This document shows positions 15,848 to 23,053 of a stretch of DNA of 24,047 nt, piece after piece. The first letter of the stretch is position 1, and each line of letters starts with the position of its first letter. The notes beneath the pieces are model-generated. The model ran no database searches. It saw nothing but the letters and a program-made list of their open reading frames with translations, and was not told the origin of the DNA. The DNA is from Ilumatobacteraceae bacterium. GTDB lineage: Bacteria > Actinomycetota > Acidimicrobiia > Acidimicrobiales > Ilumatobacteraceae. Made by a program: the position numbers and the translations under genes. The stretch covers positions 1 through 24,047 of the forward strand of contig JAEMRY010000011.1 in the NCBI GenBank assembly GCA_016463105.1, written 5' to 3'.

Positions 15848-16699
15848 ATGTACACAAAAAAACAGACATCACGCTTTACCCGCCTCGCAATATTGCTTGG
15901 CAGTGTTGCCGCTCTCGGCTTGGCAAGTTGTGGCAGCGACGAGTCAAGTTCGGCTTGTCCAACTATTAGTTCTGGCAAATTGACGATCGCAACTGGCACT
16001 CCAGCGTTTGAGCCGTGGGTTGTTGGCGATGCCCCAGAATCTGGCGAAGGTTTTGAAGCAGCAGTTGCATACGCAGTCGCGACAGAACTTGGCTACAAAA
16101 ATGAAGATGTCGTTTGGGTGCGCACTGGCTTCGACGAAGCCGTACAACCTGGCGCAAAAAACTTTGACTTCAATTTGCAGCAATATTCGATCACCGAAGA
16201 GCGCAAAGCAACTGTAAGTTTCAGCGACCCGTACTATTCGACCAACCAGGCCGTTGTTGGTTTCGCTGACTCACCTGTTGCAAGTGCAACCAAACTTTCA
16301 GAACTCAAAGAACTTAAGTTTGGCGCACAATCTGGCACGACGAGCCTTGACTTTATTCTCAATGTGATCATGCCAACTAATGAGCCGTTTATTTATGATG
16401 ACAATGCCGGCGCAAAAGCCGCACTCGAAGCAAAACAAATTGACGCAATCGTTGTTGACTTGCCAACTGCTTTCTATATCAGCGCAGTCGAGATCGAAGG
16501 CTCAAAAGTTATTGGACAGTTTCCATTGAGCGATGCAGTTGCCGCAGACAACTTTGGGTTGTTGTTTGACAAAGACAACAAACTCGTTGACTGTGTTAAT
16601 AAAGCGCTTGCCGCGATCAAAGATTCAGGCGCTTTGGCTGAAATCGAAAAGACTTGGCTCGCAGACAAGACGAATGCACCAGTCATCAGCCTCGACTAG
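15848..16699 (+). CDS. Amino-acid ABC transporter substrate-binding lipoprotein (family 3)
   Basis: A 283-residue lipoprotein: positively charged start, hydrophobic stretch, and lipobox LASC with the modified Cys28. After a Ser-rich linker the family 3 solute-binding fold begins KLTIATGTPAFEPWV, with GFEAAVAYAVATELGY, the hallmark ITEERKATVSFSDPYY, and FGAQSGTTS. The last third has NFGLLFDKDNKLVDCVNKAL. Such proteins deliver polar amino acids to a membrane permease. The ligand is not predictable. ATG at 15848 has AGGAAGG at 15831-15837, about 10 nt upstream. It is first in an operon with the permease and ATPase, transcribed away from tetR. A TTGAAA at 15763-15768 could be a -35 element. Confidence 0.93.
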   Translation: MYTKKQTSRFTRLAILLGSVAALGLASCGSDESSSACPTISSGKLTIATGTPAFEPWVVGDAPESGEGFEAAVAYAVATELGYKNEDVVWVRTGFDEAVQPGAKNFDFNLQQYSITEERKATVSFSDPYYSTNQAVVGFADSPVASATKLSELKELKFGAQSGTTSLDFILNVIMPTNEPFIYDDNAGAKAALEAKQIDAIVVDLPTAFYISAVEIEGSKVIGQFPLSDAVAADNFGLLFDKDNKLVDCVNKALAAIKDSGALAEIEKTWLADKTNAPVISLD

Positions 16700-16707
16700 T
16701 TAAATAA

Positions 16708-16851
16708 ATATCATCTAGATCAGGCAAAGACAAAATCGAAACAAGAAGCGAACGACAGCAATTCGAACAACGACAGCGCCGGCGCAGCAGCATCATTGCT
16801 GCGCTGAGCACTGTCGCGATAATTGGTGCACTCGTTTTTCTGATTCCGAAG
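16708..16851 (+). other. Upstream in-frame extension of the permease without a standard start codon
   Basis: The permease frame stays open from 16708 (after the TAA at 16705) to the first TTG at 16852. It encodes a charged stretch, ERQQFEQRQRRRSS, followed by a hydrophobic helix, IIAALSTVAIIGALVFLI. This is the expected cytoplasmic N-terminus and first membrane helix of this permease type, so the extension is probably translated. There is no ATG, GTG or TTG in frame. ATC at 16735 (CAGG about 10 nt upstream) or ATA at 16708 could serve, or a base differs from the true sequence. Confidence 0.6.
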
Positions 16852-17568
16852 TTGCCTCGTTGGGATCGAGTTCGCGAATCATTTTTTAACGGCGAACGCT
16901 TAGTTGACTCATTTCCGAGATTGCTCGATGCATTTGTCTTAGACATAAAAATATTTGCGTGGTCGACCCCAGCGATCATCGCCCTCGCCTTAGTTCTCGC
17001 AATCACCCGAAGTTCGCGCAACCCTGCTTTGTTTCCGATACGCATTTTCGTAATTGGTTACATCGATATCATGCGCGGGGTTCCAGTGATTTTGTGGATC
17101 TACCTGATTGGTTTTGGTGTGCCTGGCGTAGGTCTTGAACGACCATTCAATTCGCCACTGTTGTGGGGGTCGGTTGCGCTGGTTCTTACTTATGGTGCTT
17201 ACATCGCCGAGGTTTTTCGTGCCGGCATTGACAGCGTGCATGAATCACAACGCGCAGCGTCAAGATCTCTGGGTTTATCAAACTCGCAGACCATGCGGTT
17301 TGTAATTTTGCCTCAGGCGATTCGTCGTGTTGTGCCGCCGCTGATGAACGACTTAGTCAGCCTGCAAAAAGATGTTGCTCTCGTCAGTTTGATTGGACCA
17401 ATTGAGCTTTTGCGTCAGGCTGGCATTGACAAGGCAAAGTTTGCGAACTTCACACCGTATGTCGCTGCAGCAATTATTTTTCTAATGATCACGATTCCAC
17501 TCACACGCACAACTGATTATTTACTCGCCCGTGAGCGCAAACGCACTTCTGCCACGAGGGTCAGATGA
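16852..17568 (+). CDS. Amino-acid ABC transporter permease (HisM type)
   Basis: An integral membrane subunit of a polar amino-acid importer; 238 residues if it begins at TTG 16852, up to 287 if the frame upstream is used. The typical first helices (IIALALVLAITRSSRNPAL), the RGVPVILWIYLIGFGVPG segment, and the EAA loop that contacts the ATPase (AGIDSVHESQRAASRSLGL, then LPQAIRRVVPPLMND) are all present. The C-terminus is basic. Its stop TGA overlaps the ATPase start in an ATGA junction, so those two genes are translationally coupled. The true start is uncertain: TTG 16852 would remove a membrane helix that looks genuine. The substrate is likely that of the binding protein just upstream. Confidence 0.88.
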   Translation: MPRWDRVRESFFNGERLVDSFPRLLDAFVLDIKIFAWSTPAIIALALVLAITRSSRNPALFPIRIFVIGYIDIMRGVPVILWIYLIGFGVPGVGLERPFNSPLLWGSVALVLTYGAYIAEVFRAGIDSVHESQRAASRSLGLSNSQTMRFVILPQAIRRVVPPLMNDLVSLQKDVALVSLIGPIELLRQAGIDKAKFANFTPYVAAAIIFLMITIPLTRTTDYLLARERKRTSATRVR

Positions 17569-18305
17569 AACTTGAACTGCGCAATGTGCGAAAGAGCTTT
17601 GAAGAGCGTGTGGTGCTTGCGGGCATAAACCTCGAAGTAAAGGCTGGAGAAGTTGTTTCATTTATCGGATCAAGTGGTTCAGGTAAAACAACATTGTTGC
17701 GTTGTGTCAACTTGCTCGAACCAATTGACGACGGCGCGATTTTTCTCGACGGCGATGAGATTTCAAGCGTTGGTCGTGACCCAAACCCCGTTCGCCGAAG
17801 AATCGGCATTGTGTTTCAAAGTTTCAATTTATTTCCACACATGAGCGTGCGGCGCAACATCACACTTGCTCTGACACAAGTTGTTGAAAAATCGGCGGAT
17901 GAAGCCAATGAAATCGCCAGTTCATTACTTAAACGTTTCGGCTTGGGCGAAAAAATTGATGCTTACCCTGACCAACTCTCGGGTGGCCAGCAACAACGCG
18001 TCGCAATTGTTCGAGCACTAGCGATGAGCCCCGAAGTTCTCTTGCTTGACGAAATCACATCTGCGCTTGACCCAGAACTGGTGGGCGAAGTACTAGACGT
18101 TGTGCGTGAACTAAAAGGCAGTGGCATCACGATGTTGATCGCAACACACGAGATGAACTTTGCCCGCGAAATAAGCGATCGTGTTTGCTTTCTTGCTTCA
18201 GGTCTCGTTGCCGAACAAGGCTCGCCTACTCAGATATTTTCTAACCCGACAGACGAACGGACAAAACAGTTTTTGCGCCGAGTTCAGGCAGTTGGCAAAA
18301 CATAA
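17565..18305 (+). CDS. Amino-acid ABC transporter ATP-binding protein
   Basis: A 246-residue ATPase of the polar amino-acid (GlnQ/HisP) type. Motifs: Walker A GSSGSGKT (35-42), Q-loop Gln85 in VFQSFNLFPHM, signature LSGGQ (138-142), Walker B with Asp162 and catalytic Glu163, D-loop SALDPE, and switch His195 in ATHEMNFA. Length is normal for the family. ATG at 17565 overlaps the permease stop. The last six codons and the stop TAA lie inside a 39-bp direct repeat whose other copy is the end of the acyl-CoA ligase gene, read antisense, so the C-terminal QAVGKT is shared sequence and not family-specific. Confidence 0.95.
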   Translation: MKLELRNVRKSFEERVVLAGINLEVKAGEVVSFIGSSGSGKTTLLRCVNLLEPIDDGAIFLDGDEISSVGRDPNPVRRRIGIVFQSFNLFPHMSVRRNITLALTQVVEKSADEANEIASSLLKRFGLGEKIDAYPDQLSGGQQQRVAIVRALAMSPEVLLLDEITSALDPELVGEVLDVVRELKGSGITMLIATHEMNFAREISDRVCFLASGLVAEQGSPTQIFSNPTDERTKQFLRRVQAVGKT

Positions 18306-18321
18306 TCTGCGTATTTTTCGC
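18283..18321 (+). repeat. 39-bp perfect direct repeat, left copy
   Basis: The 39 bases at 18283-18321, beginning TTCAGGCAGTTGG and ending TATTTTTCGC, recur without mismatch at 20164-20202, 1881 bp away. This copy covers the last codons and stop of the ABC ATPase gene and 16 bp beyond. The flanking bases on both sides differ between the copies. The pair encloses exactly one gene, the serine hydrolase. Confidence 0.97.
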
Positions 18322-18356
18322 AATCTGATTTTATGAACATTTGAATTATCATCTAG

Positions 18357-18593
18357 GGTGTTCTCATCGTCTTTCAATCATCCGCCAGCACGGCTAATGG
18401 GTCATCAGATGAAACTGCAAACTCTGTCGGCGCTGCACCTGAATGGACCGATACCAGCTTCTTCGCCCCTTCGGCGACCAGCAAACTGCCGACCGAACCA
18501 TTTCGGGGCAGGATAAGTTTTGAAACTACAAAATTAGAAATCGATGTCACGCCAGCAGATAAGTTCGTTCAGAATCCGTGGGCATGGTGGGGC
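18357..18593 (+). other. Upstream in-frame extension of the serine hydrolase without a standard start codon
   Basis: The hydrolase frame is open for 79 codons before the first TTG at 18594, beginning GVLIVFQSSASTANG and going on to APEWTDTSFFAP and FVQNPWAWWGL, which read as normal protein and not as noise. No ATG, GTG or TTG occurs in frame. An in-frame ATG at 18333 is followed by TGA (18342) and TAG (18354). The hydrophobic start followed by STA resembles a signal peptide whose first codons are broken. TATCAT at 18347-18352 could be a -10 box. Bases 18322-18356 hold no other feature. Confidence 0.55.
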
Positions 18594-20141
18594 TTGTTTG
18601 ATTTCCTTAAAGAGCAAGATCCTGCGGGTGCAGCGAAAATTTTTGATCTTGATGCTCAGTTGTTTCCCGGACTTGACATTGAATTCTTCACATCATCTGA
18701 CAACAGACTTGTCCCTGTTCAGCGCGACATCATTCGCAAACCAATCGTGGATCGAACAAATAGTTTTTGGGAGATCATCGCTGGCCCTGGTCGTGTTTGG
18801 GCAGCATCACAAGTTGATGGCGAATACGCCAGTTGGAATAAAGCGGCGTTTCCCTTCTCGCTTGTTCAATCACAAGAAGGTCAGGCATGGATCGGTCTTG
18901 CTTCGTTCTATTACCAAGATGGCAAGGTTTCAGATACGAGAGTACAACTAAGTTCAGATTCGGGTAGCGGATTTATCTTTTGGGATCCAGACTTTGATGT
19001 CAATGCTTGGGGAGAAATTCCGACGGTGCAGACGAGCACAACAATTGAAAACGAATCCTCATTACAGAATGCTTATGTCGTTGAGCGTGCAAATCGTTTG
19101 CCGACAAAACCTCTTGCAGATCTCGGCTCACAAGCAGTTGTCGACGCAGTCGCCGCACTTGACCCCATTTCGACACTCAGCGCCGCAATTACGTATAACG
19201 GCACGCTGTACATGGATCCGGTAAAAACACCTTTTGGTGTTTATCCATATCCGCAAGACATGCGCGTTGGAGTTTGGTCGGTAACGAAGTCACTTGTGCC
19301 TGGTCTTGCTGCTTTGCGCCTCGCAGAAAAATACGGCACAGACTTTCTTGACACAAAAATAGTCGACTATTTTAAGGCTGGTGAAGAATTTCATTACATT
19401 GATGCAGCATCCGAAGCCAGATGGAAGCAAGTAACGCTTCGCAATGCCCTGCAAATGTCAACAGGCATGGGCACAACCGATTACGACGCAAACTGGGCAA
19501 AAGAAAATCTCAACACATATAAGTGGAGCTACTCATACAAGATTGAAGACATGATTCGCTACTACTTCAACGTAACCCCTAATCCAGAGGTGACTGGTCC
19601 AGGTCAGAAATTTGCATACATTGACCAAGACATGTGGCTCGCTTCGATGGTCATGGACCGATTTATCAAACAAAAACAAGGTCCCGATGCCAGCCTGATC
19701 AAGTTTCTTCGCAACGAGGTTTACAAGCCAATTGGAGTTGATCACTTTGCGCTCGGCACGAACTACACAGATTCGGGCGAACTCGGTTATACCTACGGCG
19801 GATGGGGCGCATTGCCAACAATTGATATTTTGGCAAAGGCTGGTCGACTTGTTGCTAGTGGTGGTCTAACACCAAATGGTCGGCAGATTTTGAGCAAAGA
19901 ACTGTTGAGTACTTACCCGTCTAGTGGCGATTACCAACTTGCGTTTTGGAAACAAAACTTAACGATTGATGGAATAGAAATTCACGTACCGTATATGAGT
20001 GGCGCTGGTGGCAACAAGATTTATGCGTTACCAAACGGAATGTCAGTCGTTGTTCTGGGTCGTGACAACTACAACGGCGGTCCAACCGACGAACAAACTG
20101 CTGAGCTTGTTACTGCTGCGCTTAAAGTAACAAAACCTTAA
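18594..20141 (+). CDS. Serine hydrolase, class C beta-lactamase fold; start uncertain
   Basis: 515 residues from TTG 18594; 79 more plausible codons lie upstream without a start codon. The C-terminal part has the fold motifs of the class C beta-lactamase/esterase family: nucleophile Ser229 and Lys232 in WSVTKSLVPGLAALRLAEKYG, TLRNALQMSTGMG (280-294), AYIDQDMWLAS near 341 at the place of the YxN motif, and SGAGGNKIYALP (469-480) at the place of the HTG motif. About 200 N-terminal residues form an extra domain I do not recognise. Such enzymes cleave esters, amides or cell-wall peptides; true beta-lactam resistance is not implied. The likely signal peptide upstream suggests export. It is bracketed by the 39-bp repeat and converges on the acyl-CoA ligase gene, 23 bp away. 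The 5' end may be damaged, making this a possible pseudogene. Confidence 0.82.
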   Translation: MFDFLKEQDPAGAAKIFDLDAQLFPGLDIEFFTSSDNRLVPVQRDIIRKPIVDRTNSFWEIIAGPGRVWAASQVDGEYASWNKAAFPFSLVQSQEGQAWIGLASFYYQDGKVSDTRVQLSSDSGSGFIFWDPDFDVNAWGEIPTVQTSTTIENESSLQNAYVVERANRLPTKPLADLGSQAVVDAVAALDPISTLSAAITYNGTLYMDPVKTPFGVYPYPQDMRVGVWSVTKSLVPGLAALRLAEKYGTDFLDTKIVDYFKAGEEFHYIDAASEARWKQVTLRNALQMSTGMGTTDYDANWAKENLNTYKWSYSYKIEDMIRYYFNVTPNPEVTGPGQKFAYIDQDMWLASMVMDRFIKQKQGPDASLIKFLRNEVYKPIGVDHFALGTNYTDSGELGYTYGGWGALPTIDILAKAGRLVASGGLTPNGRQILSKELLSTYPSSGDYQLAFWKQNLTIDGIEIHVPYMSGAGGNKIYALPNGMSVVVLGRDNYNGGPTDEQTAELVTAALKVTKP

Positions 20142-20163
20142 ACAGCGTCAGTTAATTAGCAGT

Positions 20164-20202
20164 TTCAGGCAGTTGGCAAAACATAATCTGCGTATTTTTC
20201 GC
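20164..20202 (+). repeat. 39-bp perfect direct repeat, right copy
   Basis: Identical to 18283-18321. Here, read on the minus strand, it encodes the last residues of the acyl-CoA ligase, ending EKYADYVLPTA and stop. That C-terminus looks natural for this ligase family, so this copy is probably the original and the left copy the duplicate. Confidence 0.97.
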
Positions 20203-21793
20203 GCAGAGTCTTTTTAGAGAACTTACCAACACTCGTCTTTGGCACTTCATCAATGAATACAACATCATCTGGTACTTGCCATTTCGCCAATCTTGGCCGA
20301 ATGTAGTCAAGCACTTCTTGCTTGGTCAAAGTTTCGCCAGGGTTGAGAACAACACACGCCAGTGGCCGTTCTGACCACTTGGGGTGCGGCACTCCGACAA
20401 CTGCTGCTTCTTTGATTTTTGGATGCGACATCAGTTCGTTTTCGATTTCGACTGATGAGATCCATTCGCCACCTGTTTTAATCAAATCTTTCGTGCGGTC
20501 AACTAGCCGAATACGACCTGACGAATCCATTGTTGCAACATCGCCAGTTCGAAGCCAGCCATCGGCAGTGAAACTTTCGGCGGCGCGCGAGTCGTTGTAA
20601 TACGTAGATGCAATCCATGAACCAGCGCATTGCAACTCGCCACTAGTTTCGCCGTCCCATGCCACAGGCGTTACGGTGCCGGGAAGAACTACTCGACAAT
20701 CAACACCAAAATTAATCGTGCCAACAGTTGTGCGAAGTTCGGCTTGCTCTTCGATTGACTTTTTCTGATCTGCCAGCGACAGATTGCAAGTTGCCGCAAT
20801 CGGGCTCGTCTCGGTCATACCCCACGCTTGCAAAATCGGCAAGCCCACAGTCTCGCGATAAGCCTCACTCAATGCTTTTGGCACTGCGCTTCCGCCAACC
20901 GGAATCACACGCAGCGAAGATGTATCGCGACCCTTAAGTTCGGGCAGCACGCTCATCCAAATAGTTGGCACACCTGCAGCCACGGTGACTTTTTCTTCGA
21001 CGATTAAATTTGCAAGTGCTTTGCCGGATAAATCTGGGCCGGGCAAGACAAGATTTGCACCGCAAGCCACCGCAGCATGTGCGAGACCCCATGCATTGGC
21101 ATGAAACATCGGTACGACTGGCAAAATGATGTCGCTCTCGCGCGCACCAAGCGAGTCGACCATCATCGCTCCCATGGTGTGCATAAATGTCGAGCGGTGA
21201 CTGTAGACAACACCTTTCGGGTTGCCTGTTGTTCCGCTTGTGTAACACATACTTGCTGCGCGATTTTCGTCAGTTACTTTAAACTCGGCACCTGAGACGC
21301 CTCTGATCAATTCTTCGTAGTCATACATCTGCATGCCGTCAACAGAATCTGGCACATCGCCCTTGCCATCGTTCATTACAACGAGATGCTTGACAGTTTT
21401 GAAAGTTGGCAACAGTGGCGCGAGCAGTGCAAATAGCGAGCGGTCGACAAAAATAATTTCGTCTTCGGCATGATTAGCAATGTATGTAAGTTGCTCAGGA
21501 AACAAACGAATATTTAGTGTGTGCACGACGCGGCCAGTGCATGGCGCAGCGAAATAAAGTTCGAGATGCCGCGCTGTGTTCCAGGCAAAAGTTGCCACTC
21601 GCCCATCGGCAGAAATTTTTAGTTTGTCAAGTGCGCCACCAAGTTGCCGCGTGCGGGCTGCCCACTCACCATAAGTGATGCGATCTTTACCAACTGCAGT
21701 TGCCGTGGTGATTGTTTTTTCAGCGTGATACTTTTCGGCCCGTTCGAAAATGTGCACCATCGTCAATGGTGTGTCCTGCATTAAACCCTTCAT
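20165..21793 (-). CDS. Long-chain fatty-acid CoA ligase (AMP-forming)
   Basis: A 542-residue acyl-adenylate enzyme that activates fatty acids to acyl-CoA through an acyl-AMP. Motifs: P-loop YTSGTTGNPKG (184-194), HANAWGLAHAA, GMTETSP, WLRTGDVATMDSSG and the hinge DRTKDLIKTGGEWIS, then VPHPKWSERP and the catalytic Lys524 in PKTSVGKFSKK. The N-terminus KGLMQDTPLTMVHIFERA fits the medium/long-chain AlkK-like group. ATG at 21793 is preceded by a G-rich GGGGGATCA, a loose ribosome site. The gene is divergent from the DedA-like gene and convergent with the serine hydrolase. Its last 13 codons lie within the 39-bp repeat. It probably feeds fatty-acid degradation or lipid synthesis; chain-length preference is not readable. 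Confidence 0.94.
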   Translation of the reverse strand: MKGLMQDTPLTMVHIFERAEKYHAEKTITTATAVGKDRITYGEWAARTRQLGGALDKLKISADGRVATFAWNTARHLELYFAAPCTGRVVHTLNIRLFPEQLTYIANHAEDEIIFVDRSLFALLAPLLPTFKTVKHLVVMNDGKGDVPDSVDGMQMYDYEELIRGVSGAEFKVTDENRAASMCYTSGTTGNPKGVVYSHRSTFMHTMGAMMVDSLGARESDIILPVVPMFHANAWGLAHAAVACGANLVLPGPDLSGKALANLIVEEKVTVAAGVPTIWMSVLPELKGRDTSSLRVIPVGGSAVPKALSEAYRETVGLPILQAWGMTETSPIAATCNLSLADQKKSIEEQAELRTTVGTINFGVDCRVVLPGTVTPVAWDGETSGELQCAGSWIASTYYNDSRAAESFTADGWLRTGDVATMDSSGRIRLVDRTKDLIKTGGEWISSVEIENELMSHPKIKEAAVVGVPHPKWSERPLACVVLNPGETLTKQEVLDYIRPRLAKWQVPDDVVFIDEVPKTSVGKFSKKTLREKYADYVLPTA

Positions 21794-21842
21794 TGATCCC
21801 CCGAAAGTCTTTAGGTTGAATAATTAAAGTTAGCAAGTCGGC

Positions 21843-21855
21843 TAGTGTTCTACGA
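21843..21855 (+). promoter_or_regulatory. Predicted leaderless -10 box of the DedA-like gene
   Basis: TAGTGT at 21843-21848 stands 7 nt before the ATG at 21856, with no Shine-Dalgarno in the gap. No clear -35 hexamer is seen at 17-18 nt. The 62-bp divergent region 21794-21855 must also hold the promoter of the acyl-CoA ligase gene. Confidence 0.4.
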
Positions 21856-22446
21856 ATGCGAAAAGCCGTGCTAGCGCTCACAACCTTGTTGTTTGTGATC
21901 GGCACAATTGGCACCAACATTGGTCCGGCGCTAATTGACGAACATCCGAGATTGATCTTGATGCTTAGCGCGCGCAACCGCAACCTTTTCGGCGCAGTGC
22001 CATATATCGACTTGATGAGTTATTTACTAATTGGATTCACGCGGGTGTTGATCGCTGGCGTTGCGCTGTTTTTGGTTGGTCGCTGGTATGGCACAAAGAC
22101 GCTCGGCTGGGTGGAAGGCAACATGGGCGAACTGCCAGCCATATATAAGTGGACAGAACGTCTAGTTGACAAAGCCGGGTCGGTAATGGTCGTGCTCATG
22201 CCCGGCAGCAATATCGTCTGCTTATTGGTTGGGCACCGCCGCATGGCGCCGCGCCGGTTTATACCTCTATTAATGCTGGGCATCACCATCAAACTTGCGG
22301 TGCTGTGGCGTGGCGGAAAATTGTTCGAAAATCAGATCAAAGACTTTTTAAGTTATATCGAGCGCTATCAATGGTGGGTCGTCGGCGCTTTATTTATAGC
22401 ATCAGCATTGCAGTCTGCCCGCAAGGGTCGGCGAAAATCTAACTAG
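21856..22446 (+). CDS. DedA/SNARE-associated-like membrane protein
   Basis: A 196-residue membrane protein with about four to five hydrophobic segments. Features that recall the DedA/VTT group are the early IDEHPRLILMLSARNRNLFGAV, the re-entrant-like GFTRVLIAGVALFLVGRWYG, the AGSVMVVLMPGSNIVCLLVGHRRMAPRRFIPL stretch, and a C-terminal helix before a basic tail, KGRRKSN. DedA proteins are thought to act as lipid (undecaprenyl phosphate, phosphatidylethanolamine) or ion transporters. The match is by pattern and moderate. It is read in the same direction as the thiol peroxidase 23 bp downstream, though the latter has its own strong ribosome site. Confidence 0.78.
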   Translation: MRKAVLALTTLLFVIGTIGTNIGPALIDEHPRLILMLSARNRNLFGAVPYIDLMSYLLIGFTRVLIAGVALFLVGRWYGTKTLGWVEGNMGELPAIYKWTERLVDKAGSVMVVLMPGSNIVCLLVGHRRMAPRRFIPLLMLGITIKLAVLWRGGKLFENQIKDFLSYIERYQWWVVGALFIASALQSARKGRRKSN

Positions 22447-22469
22447 AAAACGACATCAAGGAGATATCC

Positions 22470-23036
22470 ATGGCTACAAAGAAAAAAGCAAAAAAGAAGC
22501 AAGCAAAAAAGAAAGTGAAAACGAAAGCGAAAAAAGCTGGCACAACAGTAACTTTGGGTGGAAATCCAGTTTCGGTGAGCGGCAAACTGCCAGCCAAAGG
22601 CAAGCTGTTGCCAAAGTTTTCGCTCACAACTAGTGCATTGCAAGACATCACTAACAAAGACCTGGCTGGCAAGCGCGTGATTTTTAATATCTTCCCAAGC
22701 ATCGACACACCAACATGTGCAACATCAACGCGCAAGTTCAACGAGATCGCTGCGAGTTTGCAAAATACCGAGATTTATTGCGTGTCGGCAGACTTGCCAT
22801 TTGCCCAAGGTCGATTCTGTGGCACTGAGGGTCTGACCAATGTCAAGACTGCTTCGTCATTCAGGTCGAACTTTGGTGCAGCGTTTGGCGTCAACTTAAC
22901 AACCAGTGTGCTCAAAGGCGTCTTGGCGCGCGCTGTTGTCGTCGCCGACGAAAAGGGCAAGGTGCTGCACACAGAACTCGTCAGCGAAATTGCTAGTGAG
23001 CCAAACTACGACGCAGCGATCAACTCATTGCGTTAA
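22470..23036 (+). CDS. tpx: Thiol peroxidase (Tpx) with lysine-rich N-terminal extension
   Basis: A 188-residue atypical 2-Cys peroxiredoxin that reduces hydrogen peroxide and organic peroxides at the expense of thioredoxin. The core starts at about residue 25 (TTVTLGGNPVSVSGKLP). Peroxidatic Cys83 lies in FPSIDTPTCATS with Thr80, the resolving Cys117 in SADLPFAQGRFC, and the conserved Arg132 in SFRSNFG. Before the core is an unusual 24-residue leader with 13 lysines and no acidic residue. The ATG at 22470 has the strongest ribosome site in the window, AAGGAG, 6 nt upstream, which shows that the leader is really translated. It converges on dapB. Confidence 0.95.
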   Translation: MATKKKAKKKQAKKKVKTKAKKAGTTVTLGGNPVSVSGKLPAKGKLLPKFSLTTSALQDITNKDLAGKRVIFNIFPSIDTPTCATSTRKFNEIAASLQNTEIYCVSADLPFAQGRFCGTEGLTNVKTASSFRSNFGAAFGVNLTTSVLKGVLARAVVVADEKGKVLHTELVSEIASEPNYDAAINSLR

Positions 23037-23040
23037 ATAA

Positions 23041-23053
23041 TTGCCGTCGGCAA
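23041..23053. terminator. Hairpin between convergent tpx and dapB
   Basis: TTGCCGTCGGCAA is a perfect 5-bp stem with a 3-nt loop in the 27-bp gap between the two stop codons. On the minus strand it is followed by a T-rich TTATTT; on the plus strand by an A-rich stretch. It may end both transcripts. Confidence 0.4.

Noticed and set aside
18357..18479. GTG at 18358 as a leaderless start after TATCAT
   Set aside because: Its frame differs from that of the hydrolase and stops at about 18513 without meaningful protein.
18544..18951. 135-codon plus-strand frame beginning with ATG at the start of the hydrolase
   Set aside because: It was considered as the missing start, but it is in another frame, and only the hydrolase frame continues with family motifs.
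18283..20202. Insertion sequence or transposon around the hydrolase
   Set aside because: No transposase and no terminal inverted repeats; the 39-bp direct repeats are coding sequence of a resident gene.
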